DNA of 64,000 nt from Paraphoma chrysanthemicola (GCA_020744225.1 JAGMWG010000001.1:2914001-2978000); one strand, 5' to 3'; positions 10,874-23,615 are shown, counted from the stretch's first letter. A program made the numbers and translations. The notes: generated by a model not told the origin, from the letters alone.

Positions 10874-13800
10874 GCTGAGGGAGGATAGCACGACACAATA
10901 CCCGTAATGTCAATTGCTGTGCTAGATTCCAACGAGACTGAACTCTGACGCGACGTACTGTGCGTCGCTGCTACTGCATCATTGGGCCTGCCTGTCCATG
11001 AGTTCGCAAAGTGAACCCTCAGTGCCGCAGCAGTGAACGCCATCTCATAGCCTTGTTGCCAAAAAGCAAAATCCGAATCTAAAGCAAATGCCTCCCGTCC
11101 TTGGTGACATTCAGCACATCAAGAAACACGGCGAGGCGCTTTCACATGTTCCCTCTACCATCGACTCCCTTCCCAAAAGCAACCCGTCCTTCCCAATCCA
11201 GTCAGTTCAACCATACACATTTCCCACTGGCTTGTCAGTTCATTTCCGGACTCGGTGCATACCTCCAAGCTCAGTAGCATGCGCCAACAACTCTTCTCAC
11301 AGATCGATCGGAAATCCTACCGTGGACGCCTGATCGACAGCGCAGTGCGGTGACTTCATGTTTCAGCCCTACTTTGTTCGCTCGTCACTGGCTCGAAAAG
11401 ACCGCATCTCCGTCCGACGCAAGAAGCAGACATGCGTAGCGTTAACGTAATGTCCGTGGCGAACCACTCGGAGAGAGGCGATTGTAAGTAAGAAATCAGC
11501 ACCAAAAGCTAGCATTGTGATCTAAGCAGGCCTTGCGCGTTCGTACTGGTAGTCCAGTTCTACAATTCAATCCATGCTGGTGACGACGGTGAATCATTGG
11601 TTCTACAAACGACTTGTTTCATTTACGCTGACCCGGTTTCTGCGATACAAACACCTGTTCACTGTGCAAAGTAGTAGGTTTGTGGACCCGTGTGCGGACA
11701 TTTCGGCACGCACGGTCAGCCGTTGAAACGCCGTTACGAAAAGCCTTTCGTGAGAGAGGGTGCTAGTTCGCAGTAGCACGGATCAGTTTACGGCCGAGAG
11801 AGAAGGTTTGCGAACGTTCTCTTGTGCTGCGTGACCGTGCCCCTGAGTTTGTCTGTCTGCAGTGCAGACAACAAAGTTGTAAACTACTGTGGTAGGTTTA
11901 TTGTATCAGGACCTTGTGCGCCACTTGTGCGCCCATGTGATAGTGTGGTGGTGTGGTGGTATGGTGGTAAGATGGTGCGTTCATTGCTACGGGTTCACGG
12001 CATGGTAAAGCTCTAATCGAGTTTCCTACTACGGTAACTACTCATACCTACCTTATTCATGACCTTGGCTTACAATAACGCCGCGGACAGTCATTGTCCG
12101 TAGTCATCTCGGCATAGTTTCTCCAAAGCACTTAGTCGATTAGCCGATTAGACTGTTTTCCTTGGTGACATATTCTCGACGCACTGATCCGCAGCGTCGG
12201 AGCATTCTGAGCATCTTCACCACCTCTCAGAAGCACCGGAGCTCCTCCGTCTCGGCATCGTGAGCCGATAAAAGCACAGAGGCGCCGAAGCCGACTACGA
12301 ACCTGCTTTTTCCTGCGCAAGCAAGCCGAACGGCAAGATCTCGCATCCCAAGTGCATATTGCTCGGGATCAGGGTGTGCGTTAGTATGGTACAGATTGGT
12401 TCTAGCTAATTAGCGCAAACTCTATGCGCGAGTGAGAATGTTGGCACAAAGCGCAGATTCGGCGTTGAGTGACAAATATGTTGAAGATCGGCGCAGTTTG
12501 CACGGGTAGAAGCGATGCGATCTGCGCTCAGAGAATGGAGACTGCAACGGAAATGGTCCTGGAGGGGTGGTAAGTTTGCATGATGGGTGGGTCGTATGTG
12601 AAGATTGCGTTGCAAACGATCAACGGTTCTTGCGAATGTTGATGTTAGACAGGTGCGACTCTGCAGCGTGATTCGTGGGGTTGGCAGAGCCGCTGGCTAG
12701 ATCAGCTGCGCCGGGGTTTGATCATCGACAGTGTAAGCGATCCTATTGTTGCTGGCTTGAGTCGTATCGCGATGTTGGAATGAAGTTCGGTGAATATGTG
12801 AGTAAATCGTCCACATGCGGTCGCAATGCAGCAGCAAGTTGCGCAAATTAAGGCGCTTAGGTGCATCGCATGTGCTCAACTTGGGCATCTCAAGGTGCAG
12901 GAAACGGGATCGAATTAAGGATGCATTATTCGGCTACGTACTGCCTAAGAGTACTGCCCGTGGTGCCGGGCATACGGCACGTATTTTGCAGAGATGAGCA
13001 TTGTCGCAAGATGAGAGGGCTGCGCTAATCATGGTGATTCCAGCGCATCTTCCATAGTGCTGCGACCAGAATGACAGGATAACCTGCATAGAAGCTATCA
13101 TGACGATAGCAGCCAGATAACCCCAAGCGAGGAAATGAACCATGATCGAATGGTGTCTAGCGTGGTCTCCACGCAATCATACCGCATCCACCGGCTGCGA
13201 ACTGTCCTGCTGACCTTCATCCGACATCATCCGTATTTCATGGCCAAGTCACAACCCCATGGCAGATGCCGAAAATCGATAGTTGCGCTGCTATGTGTCA
13301 GGATCGGTAGAAGGCTGCGCCACCTTTCGGCATGTCGAGCGCAGCTGGGAACAGGTCGCCTCGCCCGTGCCGGGTGTGAGGTCTGCTAAGAGCGAGGATG
13401 CCATATAGAACGAGAAATGAGATGGTAGGTCGTGGGGGTTTCACGAGAATTACATGTTCGGGCCATGAACGCGATCCTTCGAGCCTGGCAGCGTTGTGGT
13501 TGCGTGAACAGCTGATTGGCAGTTCAATAATCTCGCTCAGGATGAAATCTCCGCCGTCCACCCTTCGTTGATATTGGAGCCAATGTGCCCGACCAACAGC
13601 CAAGCAAAGACCGGAGGTGATGACCAGTGCATACCCCTTCATTCTTGACCTCTGCGCTGGATCCCCATGCAAGAAAAAAGAGGCGTTGTTGCTTCCAAGG
13701 TCGCACAAAGACTCCGTTATGGCGTTGAAGCTGGAAGCTGGTTCATTCGATCTGGTATGCAACATACAGCAGCTGATTGGCCAGAGTATGATTTCATTGC

Positions 13801-16376
13801 GCATGTTCTGTGCGGACAGTCTTGTCACCTGCTGCATTTGTCCATCTGACGACAGCACAGAGGAAGAGAATTTCAGACTCCTGGATTCTGGACTCCCACC
13901 TTGAGGACATGCTGCCAGCACGCGCAGCTCGATCTGCAATCCTCAAGAAGGGTTCTTCGTATTTCGTGTCCGAGCGATTGCGTCCCGCGCCAAGTGCGTT
14001 CGCCTGGGGCAGTCTCGCTTGGTGGCGCTGGAGATCAGTACACGTGCCGTTGCGCACTTTAGCCGGTCAAAGTTTCACGCCATGATCCAGGAACGGGACC
14101 TCACGGAATCAGCGGCAAAGGCGTGCTCCTTATCGAGCCCATGACCCAAGGGAGACCTGATGAGGGTCTTGAGGACGAGGCTGCGGTGCTATGGCAAGGT
14201 CGTGGGTTGTGCGCCGCGTCACTTTCTTCTCGACCTGAAAATGCGGTTGAGCGGGAGGCGCGTTGCGTGTCATGAACAGACATCACTGCCTTTTTCGTCC
14301 AGGCTTGCAGCGCACTCAAATCTCGGTTACGGGACGGTGCGTAGATCGTGACCTTGGACATGACATTTTTACAAGAGCGTAACGTTTGTGTCTATTTGTA
14401 TCTGACGTGAGAACGATGAGATATACTTTCTTTCGCCGACGAAGACGAGGTTATCACTGAGTGAGCGCCGAAGAGAATGCGCGTTCTCAGAGTGCGATCG
14501 ACTGAGGCTCATGCTGCGCGGCCGGTCTTTGGAACCGCAAGATACGCATCGGAAGATTTTCGAGAAGTGGCTAGTGGTAGAGACAAGGATAAAGTGTGGT
14601 GGGGACTCCAATGAAAAGCTGAATCGTGACTAGTCAGTTCGAGGAAGAAACAGACGAAAAACAATGGAGCGCTTGTTGTCGATAGTGGTCGGCAGTAGTG
14701 ACAGCGTTGAAGTCGTCATCAACCTTGTTCCAGGTCATTCCCCAAAGGTTTCACGTCGAGCTGCAATTGCAGAGTGTTTGTTAGATTTTGGGCGCAATTG
14801 GCTGTCGCAGAGGTATGGCCCCATGATGAAGCATACAGAATGCAGTCAGCAGTGGATGACCTGGCAGGCTACTGACCAAGCAACCGATTGCGACCTGGAA
14901 CACGTCGGTGCGCCCTGACTCTATCGTCCGGATTCCTGCATGAGCAGGCCGTTGACAGCAGGGTTTACTGTGCGTTAGCCAGGAACGCTCGGCTTCCAGT
15001 ACCGCATCGTCGAGCACCGCTGCGCTCGAGATCGTGATTTGCGCAACACGTTGCTTGTGCTGGATCTCGGCCCTGCATGAGTGGTTTCGCTGTGCTTGCA
15101 AGACTGATGCGCCCCATTGAGCTCAGGACTGAGAGCCATCCGACATTTGGCGGTGCTCCGCAATGGATGGGCTAAGATAGGGAAGCTATCTTGCGGGACG
15201 CACCTAGAGCCCGCCATTGAAGCGTCGAGATTGGCCAGTGCCAAAGTGAACGCCATCTTAGCATGGACTAGCCTGGTTCGGTGGATCGACGTCGTGTCAG
15301 TGCTCGCTCGAAGCGAAGAAACCTGCCAGGCACACGCTCCGGTCCGCAATCAATGCGTCTCGCTGGTCTCATTTGGCTCGATGGCTCTGGATAAGCAAGG
15401 AGACTCTCCCAAAAGGAACCACAACGGCGTGCGCACCCCGCAGCAGGTGTGCTCTCCGCAGTCTGGCACCGCCCACGATCTCGCGGCGCGCCCGCTCATG
15501 GTGTGCCCCTGAATCCGCCCCAAAGGCTCGATGCGCTGTCACGGTCGCCATTCTGCTGACCTTAACGACGCCACGTCCTTCAGTGCCTGGCAGTGTGGAA
15601 CAGCACAGTGGGCGGGAGTGACAAGCCCCTGCAGTGGTACGGCAGAAGCCACGGCGCAGACTGCCTATCGTGGACTTGCACCATGTCTGTCCCAACGGCG
15701 GGGTGTTTCCAAGGTTATCCAAATTAGCACCATCATGGATGGTCTTTAGTGCACTGCTCACCGATATTTCAACGCCTCTTCCTACTAACAGACTTTGCTG
15801 CCCACCATCAGGTACGCACTTGTACCTGCATGTCGCCGCAGGCTAAGCGTGTCCGTCTCTATAAGCCGCAAGTCTCCTCTTGTTCGGTGCGCCTTCGCTG
15901 CCATTTACCGAACCACTACTCTTTGCCTGTCTGGTCTCGTCTCGCTAGTTACATACCATCACTACCCTCCTGGGATATTGTGGAGCGAGGCGACACACGC
16001 ATGACCAGGCCTCCGCCCGCTCAACCCCTCCGCCAGTCCCGCAGTACTTTATCCGTATCCGCCCTTCCTGGTCCCTATCAGCAGTAGGCTCTAACAATCT
16101 TCGTTTCTTCGGCCGACTACCTCAGATCGCATTTGTGATCCACCATGTTAATGCGTGGATAACATCCTCTCGTTCTCTCCTACCGCCATCTGGAGCCTTG
16201 CCAACTTCCTCCTGCGAGTGCACACTTCGGTCCGGCGTCCAAGTGGCAAAGTCGACCTTCTTGTCAAACACTCGATCCGGCAAAACTTCACTGGATTGTT
16301 CTTAACAACATCTCTATCGTTTTGGGATAGTCATTCACTGAAGAATTGCACCATCCGCAGTTCAGTCACAGACACA
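10874..16376. other. 5.5-kb interval without a supportable gene
   Basis: No ORF here has a recognisable domain. The longest (minus strand, 13298-13939, 213 codons) has irregular composition and no visible splice partners. Others (11088-11333, 15117-15512, 15369-15761) overlap one another on opposite strands, as chance ORFs do. A short GTGGT-rich microsatellite lies at 11944-11975. The last few hundred bases contain the promoter and leader of the gene at 16377. Confidence 0.5.
11944..11975. repeat. GTGGT-rich simple repeat
   Basis: A short purine-rich run of GTGGTG/ATGGTGG units lies in non-coding sequence. Confidence 0.6.
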
Positions 16377-16955
16377 ATGGAGCAAGAAACCAAAGTCTGG
16401 ATCATTCTTGGTGCCGTGTTCGGTACTCTTGTCCTTCTCGGCGTTGCAGTTGCAATTCTCTTCTGCTGGCAACGAAATAAGAGAAGGGTCCGAGGGTTCT
16501 CATTACGAGCCGTCACTCCTCTGGACGATGCCGAGTTTGAATCATGGCGGCGGCCAAGTCAATATACACAACGCCCAGAAAAGTACGGCATTCGTCCGGT
16601 CGTTACCCGAGATCGGATATCACCAACAATGTTCGAGAAAGAGCTTCATACTTATGATGCACCTCGAACACCATCACCAATCGACCTCGCACCCGTCCTA
16701 CGATCACCTTCAAGTTCAATACGAAAGCCCGAGCGAGTGAGGCGGAAGTCTAGCGTTGCATCGTCCATTGCTGATCGGCCACCGACGCCCTATTCACCCA
16801 CTTCACCGAGCAGCGAATTCCAGCGAGGCTCAACATCGTCTCGCAGATCACAACCTTTGATACACTACCCTTCCGTATCGGAGGCTTCAGCTTTCAGATT
16901 CGACATCAACTCCGAGTACGGCACACACCAGAAAGGGACGGGCAGTTGGATATGA
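16377..16955 (+). CDS. Single-pass membrane protein, unknown function
   Basis: This encodes 192 residues from ATG 16377. The frame stays open further upstream, but I chose this start because the protein then begins MEQETKVW immediately before one hydrophobic helix (about residues 8-31, ending CWQRNKRR). That pattern gives a short outside N-terminus and a basic stop-transfer. The cytoplasmic tail has a compact motif VRGFSLRAVTPLDDAEFES, then a long disordered part rich in Ser, Pro and Arg with several RRPS/RKSS-like sites that could be phosphorylated. I recognise this layout from conserved uncharacterised fungal proteins but cannot name a function. No catalytic motif is visible. Confidence 0.7.
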   Translation: MEQETKVWIILGAVFGTLVLLGVAVAILFCWQRNKRRVRGFSLRAVTPLDDAEFESWRRPSQYTQRPEKYGIRPVVTRDRISPTMFEKELHTYDAPRTPSPIDLAPVLRSPSSSIRKPERVRRKSSVASSIADRPPTPYSPTSPSSEFQRGSTSSRRSQPLIHYPSVSEASAFRFDINSEYGTHQKGTGSWI

Positions 16956-18205
16956 GCGACTCAACCTGCAAGCTGATTCCATCGACGCCCACTTCGTGCG
17001 ACCTATTCGACACATTCCTACATTTATACCTGTCCCTGTCCACGCATCTCAAACGCTTCGGGGCGTACACCCGAGTGCCGTTTGCGTCACATGGCCCTAC
17101 CTCCTGTTGTACGACTACACTTTGTAGCTCCCAGGACATCAAGTGGTCACAACCCAATCTGGGTTTCATCTTCTTCTCTATTTGCTTGACGAAAGTATAC
17201 GATGTGCTTTTTGGCGTTTGGCGGTCGTTTCTTGCATCTGTGATACCAGACATCAGTCACCTACATAGGCACCAAGCCTTTTCATTACATGTTATACCAT
17301 AGCACCGACAGTGTGCAATCGAAGAGATGCGCCACGGCGACGGCGGATGGATGAGTGGGAGAATCCACACTGGGTTGGGACGGATAATGCTGCTGAAGGC
17401 TAGTCCTTCACAGCTTCATTGAAGTAGCAATAAATACATACTCAGCCACCCTACATTGAACTTCACATCCAAGCCTATGGTTGTCATATCAACAATTGAA
17501 TCCACATACAACACTTCACATTCGCATCCTGCAATTGACACTACAATCTACATAACGGCGGCAATCGCGCAACTCGCACCCTCCATTCCAACAACATGAA
17601 ACAAGAGCCTCACCCGGAATCCTAAGCATCCGACGACCTCCCGTGCCGTGCGCCGTTCTGTCTCGTGCCGAGAAAACCCCATCAATCGCTCAACCATGGC
17701 GTCCCCTCACCGCCCCTTCCATCCCCATAAAAAACGTGAAACCTTGACGCCAAAAGCCGCACATCGCCATTTCCTACCAGGGTTATCGTGGCAATGATGT
17801 GCAGCGCGAGGCGTCCAGAGCTGCTAGGTCCACCCCGCTATTGCGTGCAGTTGTGACACAACGTGGCGTCGGGTGTGGGGAGTGGAGATGAGCGTGCGGT
17901 GTGGTGCGGGTACGTGCGCCGTGGCTGACATAAGTCACTGGCGGATGACGTGCAGCATGGATGTTGCGCTTGGAGAAAGCTAGGGTCCACCAGGAGTTTG
18001 TTGTTGTGCTGGTGAAAGAAGTTATCACGGTACATTGTTTTCGAGAAGAGAAGGAAGGCCTTGGCCATTAAAATTGCTGTCGTGTTCAACTGAAGCAATC
18101 ACACCTCAATCAACTGCGCATCTCGGCCGTTCTCACCCCGCAACGCGTACATCGCGTCAAGCATACGACAACCGTTTAACTCACACGTCACACATCTCAC
18201 CCATC
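16956..18205. other. Intergenic region upstream of APQ12
   Basis: There is no supportable gene in this 1.25-kb stretch. It must contain the terminator of the membrane-protein gene and the promoter of APQ12. The bases just before 18206 are pyrimidine- and CACA-rich, as in many fungal 5' leaders. Confidence 0.5.
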
Positions 18206-18732
18206 ATGGATTTTATACAAAGTGCGTTTCTGTCTAATCCTTGTTTCAATACGCCACAGCTAAGACCGCTCTAGACTACGCCTCCCTCCTCCCGCGCCTC
18301 CTCCCTCCATCAATCGCCTCGCCACTCCTCACCGTACTTACCACCACGCTCGGCATATCTCGCACGCTCCAAGCGCACCTCACCCCGCTCCTGACGCGCG
18401 CCGTCACACAACCCGACGTCGCGAGCATACTCGCGCTTCTCGCCATCTTCTTCATCTCGCTTAAGATCCTGGACATGGCGTACCGCGCCGTCATGTTCTG
18501 GGTCAAGATGGCGTTCCGGCTCGTATTCTGGGGCGCGATTGTATTGCTCGGATTGTGGGTGTGGAATCGGGGCGTGGATGGGTTTGCGGACGACGTTGGC
18601 GGGTTGATCGAGTATTGGTCGGGAGAGTATGAGCGGTATAGTGGAGAGGTGAAGAGGTTTCAGGGGATGAGTGAGCAGAGAATCAGGGGCCAGGCAAGGA
18701 GGGATGAGAGAAGGGAAAGGGGATGGTGGTAA
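18206..18732 (+). CDS. APQ12: Apq12-family nuclear envelope protein
   Basis: Apq12 family proteins sit in the nuclear envelope/ER and support nuclear pore assembly and membrane fluidity. The first exon is only 16 nt (18206-18221, M-D-F-I-Q-). A 38-nt intron (18222-18259, GTGCGT...CAG) leads to exon 2 at 18260-18732, giving 162 residues. The protein has a hydrophobic stretch at about residues 68-86 (ILALLAIFFISLKILDMAY) and a second around 90-115 (FRLVFWGAIVLLGLWVWNRG). A conserved segment, VDGFADDVGGLIEYWSGEYE, follows, then a basic tail. The tiny exon and very short intron are the uncertain parts of the model, but they keep the frame and supply a start in front of the conserved KTALDYASLLPR. 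Confidence 0.82.
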
Positions 18733-19032
18733 ATATGGTCTGATCGGTGTGGCGGAGAGGAACGATTGGATGGACTAGAGGTTCTCGGAATGGACAATCT
18801 TTGAAAGCACGGCGTTGGTATGATATGCATTTCTATGGTGTATGGAATTCTTTACAAATGAATATAGTACGTATTGGAAGCGCCGTTGGAAGCGGTCCCA
18901 TCAGACGTACGCATCTGGATGGTGGTATTCGACTCCGCATCTCAGTCCGACACGCGGAAAACATCAAAGGGACCCAGATATGCTGATCACCAGTCCCTCC
19001 CAACAACTTCTCACAAAGTCTCTCCAGACCGT

Positions 19033-20368
19033 CTACAGCTTCGACTGCTTCGGCATAACAGCATTCAACTCCTCCGCAAATCGCTGACTCAAAACACTCC
19101 TCTCTAGCCCCTTCAGAGCTCCCCACTCCTCCTGTGTCTTCTTCTCCCAGTCCCGGTACCGCACCAGCTCTTTCTTCACCCATTTGGAGAAATGTTGAGC
19201 GGTCTCTTCTACTTTCTCCATTGGGATCAAATGCCCCGCATCTTGCACCATCACGTTGTCAACTCGACCTTCTGCACGACCGCCGCTACCACCGACACCA
19301 GAGCCCGTGAGCTGCATTTTCTCTTCGATGATCTTGTCGTCCGTTAGGAAAGACAGTGAGCCAAAGATATAGAAGACCGAGGGTCGAATGTGCGGCAATT
19401 GGTTGAAAACAAGGGTACTTTCACCTCGGTAGAACGGCGTTTGAGTCGTGTCAGCAGGAGTGAGGTCGGGGTGCGTCCGGCGATTGAGCTTCGGATTTGT
19501 CTTGGTGAACTCTGCAGACGAAGGCTCGGTATCGCCTTCACGGTATGCGAAGTTCGGTCGCAAAAATGTCATGACTTCTTGGTGTTTGGTGGTGGTCAAT
19601 GTGACCTCGGGTGATTTGGCGTCTGGGAATAGCTTTGTAGGTAAATCGCGCAGGCCGTACTGGACCCAGCGGTCCAGCACCCGAGGATCCCAGGTCTGGT
19701 AGAACTTGCTCTTCTTGAAGCTCGTGAGCGCTGCTTCCCGTGATGGCCACCGCTCGCGCCGCCTGGCTGATGCAGCGGCTGGCCCAACGTTTCCGACAAG
19801 AGACACTTTGCCTTGAATGACAGGATCAACCAGAATCAGAGTTTCGAAAAGGCGGGGGTGGAGCAGGGCGAGGTTTGCGAGCTGACAACCACCCATGCTG
19901 TGACCCATTCCCAGCAGAGGACGCGGCATCTGGTCTCGGAAGACATTGACCATGTGCAACAGATCACGGCTGTGATCAAGCCACGAAGCTAAGTTATGTC
20001 AGAATGGCGTAGTACATACGCAAGAAGGGGTACATACGATCGTTACCCAACTTGTCTTCATTCAGCACGCTACTCCAGCCTTGATGCACAACATCCGCAA
20101 TCCAGATACCTCTTATGCCGAACCCATACTGCCCGCAGACCTTTAGAAGCTCGTCCCATAGCGGTTCATACAGCTCCTTCGGAAAACCATTCGCATGCGC
20201 TGCGATAATGGTGATGTCCCCAGGTTTTGGAGTATAGTTTAGTGGTGTGTATTGCTTGACCGCAAGGTAAAGAATGTCTTCTTGAGTGGTCGCTGTCGCT
20301 CTTGGGAAGCCACGGATGTGCGATCCTTCTAATTTGTGTTCATCTATCCGGTAGTACTGGGAAGACAT
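19033..20368 (-). CDS. Peroxisomal alpha/beta hydrolase with PTS1 (Lpx1-like)
   Basis: This is a predicted serine hydrolase of the alpha/beta fold. Exons are 20038-20368 and 19033-19988, with a 49-nt intron (19989-20037) that restores LGNDPSWLDHSRDL; the product has 428 residues. The nucleophile elbow GHSMGG places Ser at about residue 141. An HxxG-type oxyanion segment (AAHANGFPKE) lies near residue 58, and a late His (DAGHLIPMEK) completes a plausible triad. The protein ends in SKL, a canonical peroxisomal targeting signal 1. The overall plan matches yeast Lpx1-type peroxisomal lipases and related fungal hydrolases, some of which act in secondary metabolism. No biosynthetic cluster is visible around it here, so a fatty-acid or ester substrate is the modest inference. 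It is divergent from the BRCT gene. Confidence 0.88.
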
Positions 20369-20911
20369 CGCAGATTAGGTTGAAAGAAGGCGCTTTCAGC
20401 TGACTGAGACCTTTGCGACAATCGACGATACAGAAGAGCACAATGAGAAAAGGCTTAAGAGCGCAATCTCTAGATTGAAGATTTTACAAGAAAGGGATGC
20501 TGATGCTGCAGAAGATGTTGGAGATGTCGGGGTTGTCATTGATGAACAACGTGATCAATTGCCGTTTCCTCTGGATATCCTTGCCGAGGTCCAAAGCCTC
20601 GGTGCGAACAGCTCCCCACACGCTGCGCGATGGGAATTAGTTGTGTTCGACACAACATATGCAGATGCACGTGAATGGACAGTTCAGACTCAGGGACCAG
20701 CATCTGTGTGCCAGCATGCGAACGCCTAAGATCAGGTATGGTGAGCGCATCTCCAACCATGGAAGGCGGCTCGGTGGGGCAGCATCACGTGAACACCTGG
20801 ACGCGACTCGGAGAAAGCGCGACTACGCGATGATGCATGCGCCTGTACGCGCTTTCCGCGATCAACGCACTGCAATCCCACAACGCAAAACACCCTCCAC
20901 CCACAGGCACC
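20369..20911. promoter_or_regulatory. Divergent promoter region, Lpx1-like hydrolase / BRC1
   Basis: This 543-bp interval between two divergent start codons must hold both promoters. An open frame at 20475-20729 has no recognisable features. No peroxisome-proliferation-type element was confidently identified. Confidence 0.55.
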
Positions 20912-23615
20912 ATGGAGGACACAACCATGCTGGAAGCCTCTCAAGGCCTATTTGAGGAGTGCACCTTCACAATAATACCCAATGATCTGGCAGAAGACCA
21001 GCTTATCAAGGTATGCGACGCGTCGACAGCATACATAAGGACGACTAACGCGTAGTGTAGTTGCGCGAGCAGATTGCAGCCGAACGCGGGACCATTGTAC
21101 CATTCGACGCCTCCGTAGGGCGCATAGATCGGCTTGAAGAGACCACATACATTGTCTCCGAGACCTCAGACTTTCCCGACTACTACCGCGCGCTGGATCT
21201 TATGATACATGTTGTTAGGCCTGGATGGATAGGCGCGTCGCTGAAGATAAACAAGTTGAAGAATCCACGCACATATAGCCCAGATCCCGCGCTTTTCATG
21301 AGCGATGTGGTCATATGCTGCGGCGACATTCCATCTGGCGACAAGGAGGCTATCGAGGGCGGGGTGCTAGCCATGGGAGGGCAGGTCGCCCCTAGCCTGT
21401 CGAAGCAGGTCACACATCTCATCGCTCTCGATTTGAGTGAAGAGCGCTGTCAGCTAGCGATCAGCAAGCGGCTACAGCTCATGATTGTTCTACCGCACTG
21501 GTATGCTGGAACGTAAATTACCACAGCAAGGCAATTACTGACACGCGCAGGTTCGACGATTGCCTCAAAGTCGGTCGCCGCATATCCGAGCGCCCGTACA
21601 CTCTGCCAGACCCCGAGATCCTTAATGAACGCGCTGATGCCGCACCCATACCCGCAGCGCGAACGAGCCAGCAGATACGCGATGCGACAAGTCCAGATCC
21701 CATCAACGATCCGTTACCTCCAGCTCCATCGGCACATTTAGCGCCACCCCGAGCGATCAAGGCATTTGCTGGAAAGAACGTCAAACTCGGCGACGATCTG
21801 AACATTAGCAGCAAGCTCAGGGCCGTCATCGCGGGCATGATCAAGGCTGGCGGGGGTGATGTTACCACGAAGGTAGAGCAGGCAGATATCTATGTTTGTG
21901 CATACCGGGACGGGCCCGACTACATCAAGGCATCCCAGGATGAGAAAGACGTCGGTAATCTGAGCTGGCTATACTATCTGATTACACATGACCTTTGGAC
22001 GAACCCGATGCGGCGGATGATGCACTATCCACGGCCGCGCAATGGCATACCAGGCTTCGAGAGTTACAAGATTAGCATCTCAAGCTACACAGGCGAAGCA
22101 CGAGTGTACCTGGAGAACTTAGTCAGGGCGACAGGAGCTGAGTTCACAAAAACCTTCAAGCAGGACAACACGCACCTCATAGCCGCTCACAAGAACAGTG
22201 AGAAATGCGAAGCTGCCGCCGAATGGGGCGTCATGGTCCTCAACCACCTTTGGCTAGAAGAAAGCTATGCAATGTGCAAGCTGATGCCCACAACAGATGA
22301 ACGCTATACATATTTCCCGCCACGGACAAATCTGGGAGAGGTTCTAGGTCAAACGGAGCTCAATCGGGACGCTATAGAAAAGATGTTCTTTGCGAAAACT
22401 CGCAAGCCTACCAAGGCCACAAAGCCAACAACACAAGCGCATGGCGTTCCAGCATCAAGTCTACCCGCCAGCAAAATCAACAGCGATGCCCCCGCTCGGA
22501 GCTCGCCAGTTGCAGACAAAACCAAGCGAACGAAGTCGACAGGTGAAGTGAAGACTCCGCTTCCTGCCAGACATCTCGAAGAGAAAGAGAATCAAACACC
22601 AGGGAGCCGTGGGGCCAAAGACCGGGCACTGTCAAAGCTACAGGATGCTGCACCCGATATCGCTAGATTCGAGAAGGAGATGAAGCGAAAGGGGGGTGTC
22701 ACACATGGCGGTCGGCGGCGAGCAGACGACGAAGCTGATGGGCAAGCAACGAAGTCCAAAGGCAGGGACTCTCTAGCGAGCAAGCGATCTATTGATGAGG
22801 TGGAAGAGGATGAGGAAACGGAAGAGGAGGCAACGGAGGTGCCCGCGAAAACGAAGCGGGCGAAGAAGGACAAGCTTGCGCCGATAAAGTTCCGTATGCT
22901 TGTTTCAAAGGACGAACGATGGAACAACAACGACGAGAAAGCGTCCAAAGAGAAGGCACGATTGCGGGAGCTAGGTCTTTTTATTACCGACGACTTCAAG
23001 AAGGTCGATCTCCTCTGCGCCCCACACCCAGTCCGGACAAAGAAATTCGTCGCCGCATTAGCCTGTGCTCCGGCCCTCGTCTCAACGACATATCTGGATT
23101 CAGCACTCAAGAACAACAAGCTACCTTCACCCGAAAAGCATGCACTAGACGTCAAGGACTTTGAGGAAGCGAATGGCTTCCTTATGTCCGAAGCTGTGGC
23201 TCGTGCCAAACAGAACAAACACCGGCTCCTCAAGGGCTGGACGATCTTCTGCACACAAAACGTAGCGGGTGGTTTTGATACCTACAAACACATTGTCGAA
23301 GCGAACGGCGGCAAGTGCGCAATGTGGAAGGGCCGCACAATGTCCATCACCGCCTCGAAACGCTCCAAGAATTCCGCGTCGGAAGAGTCTCAAAATCAAG
23401 CGGAAGATGACGGCAATGTACTATACCTCATCTCAGAACCAGACAAGAAAGAATTTGGAAATTGGGCAAAATTTAGAGAATTGGCGGCGAGAGAGAACAT
23501 GGTGCCACGTATCGTCAAGACCGAGTGGCTTCTGATTGTGGCCATGTCGCAATACGTGCATTGGAAGGAAGAATGGGAATTGAATGAAGATGTTGTTAAG
23601 GCAAACAAGTCATGA
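20912..23615 (+). CDS. BRC1: Multi-BRCT DNA-damage scaffold (Brc1/Rtt107 type)
   Basis: This is a replication-stress scaffold expected to bind phosphorylated histone H2A and repair factors at damaged forks in the nucleus. Exons are 20912-21010, 21061-21500 and 21551-23615, giving 867 residues. I can place six BRCT-like repeats. Four are in the N-terminal half: about residues 10-95; a second starting near ALFMSDVVICCG; a third starting FAGKNVKLGDDL; and a fourth at FESYKISISSYTGEARVYLENL with the VLNHLWLEES Trp. A charged, disordered linker follows (about 470-640, with KR-rich and Glu-rich runs). The last pair begins at APIKFRMLVSKDE and LLKGWTIFCTQN and ends EWLLIVAMSQYVHW. Four N-terminal plus two C-terminal BRCTs is the Brc1/Rtt107 arrangement, which separates it from Crb2 or Dpb11. 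Confidence 0.88.

Noticed and set aside
11088..11333. 82-codon ORF downstream of DIS3
   Set aside because: No motif, ordinary chance length, no splice continuation.
15117..15761. Overlapping 130-codon ORFs on both strands
   Set aside because: Mutually exclusive chance frames in GC-rich DNA; neither shows protein-like composition.
22592..23254. 220-codon Ser/Phe-rich ORF antisense to BRC1
   Set aside because: Shadow of the Lys/Glu-rich linker of the BRCT protein on the other strand.
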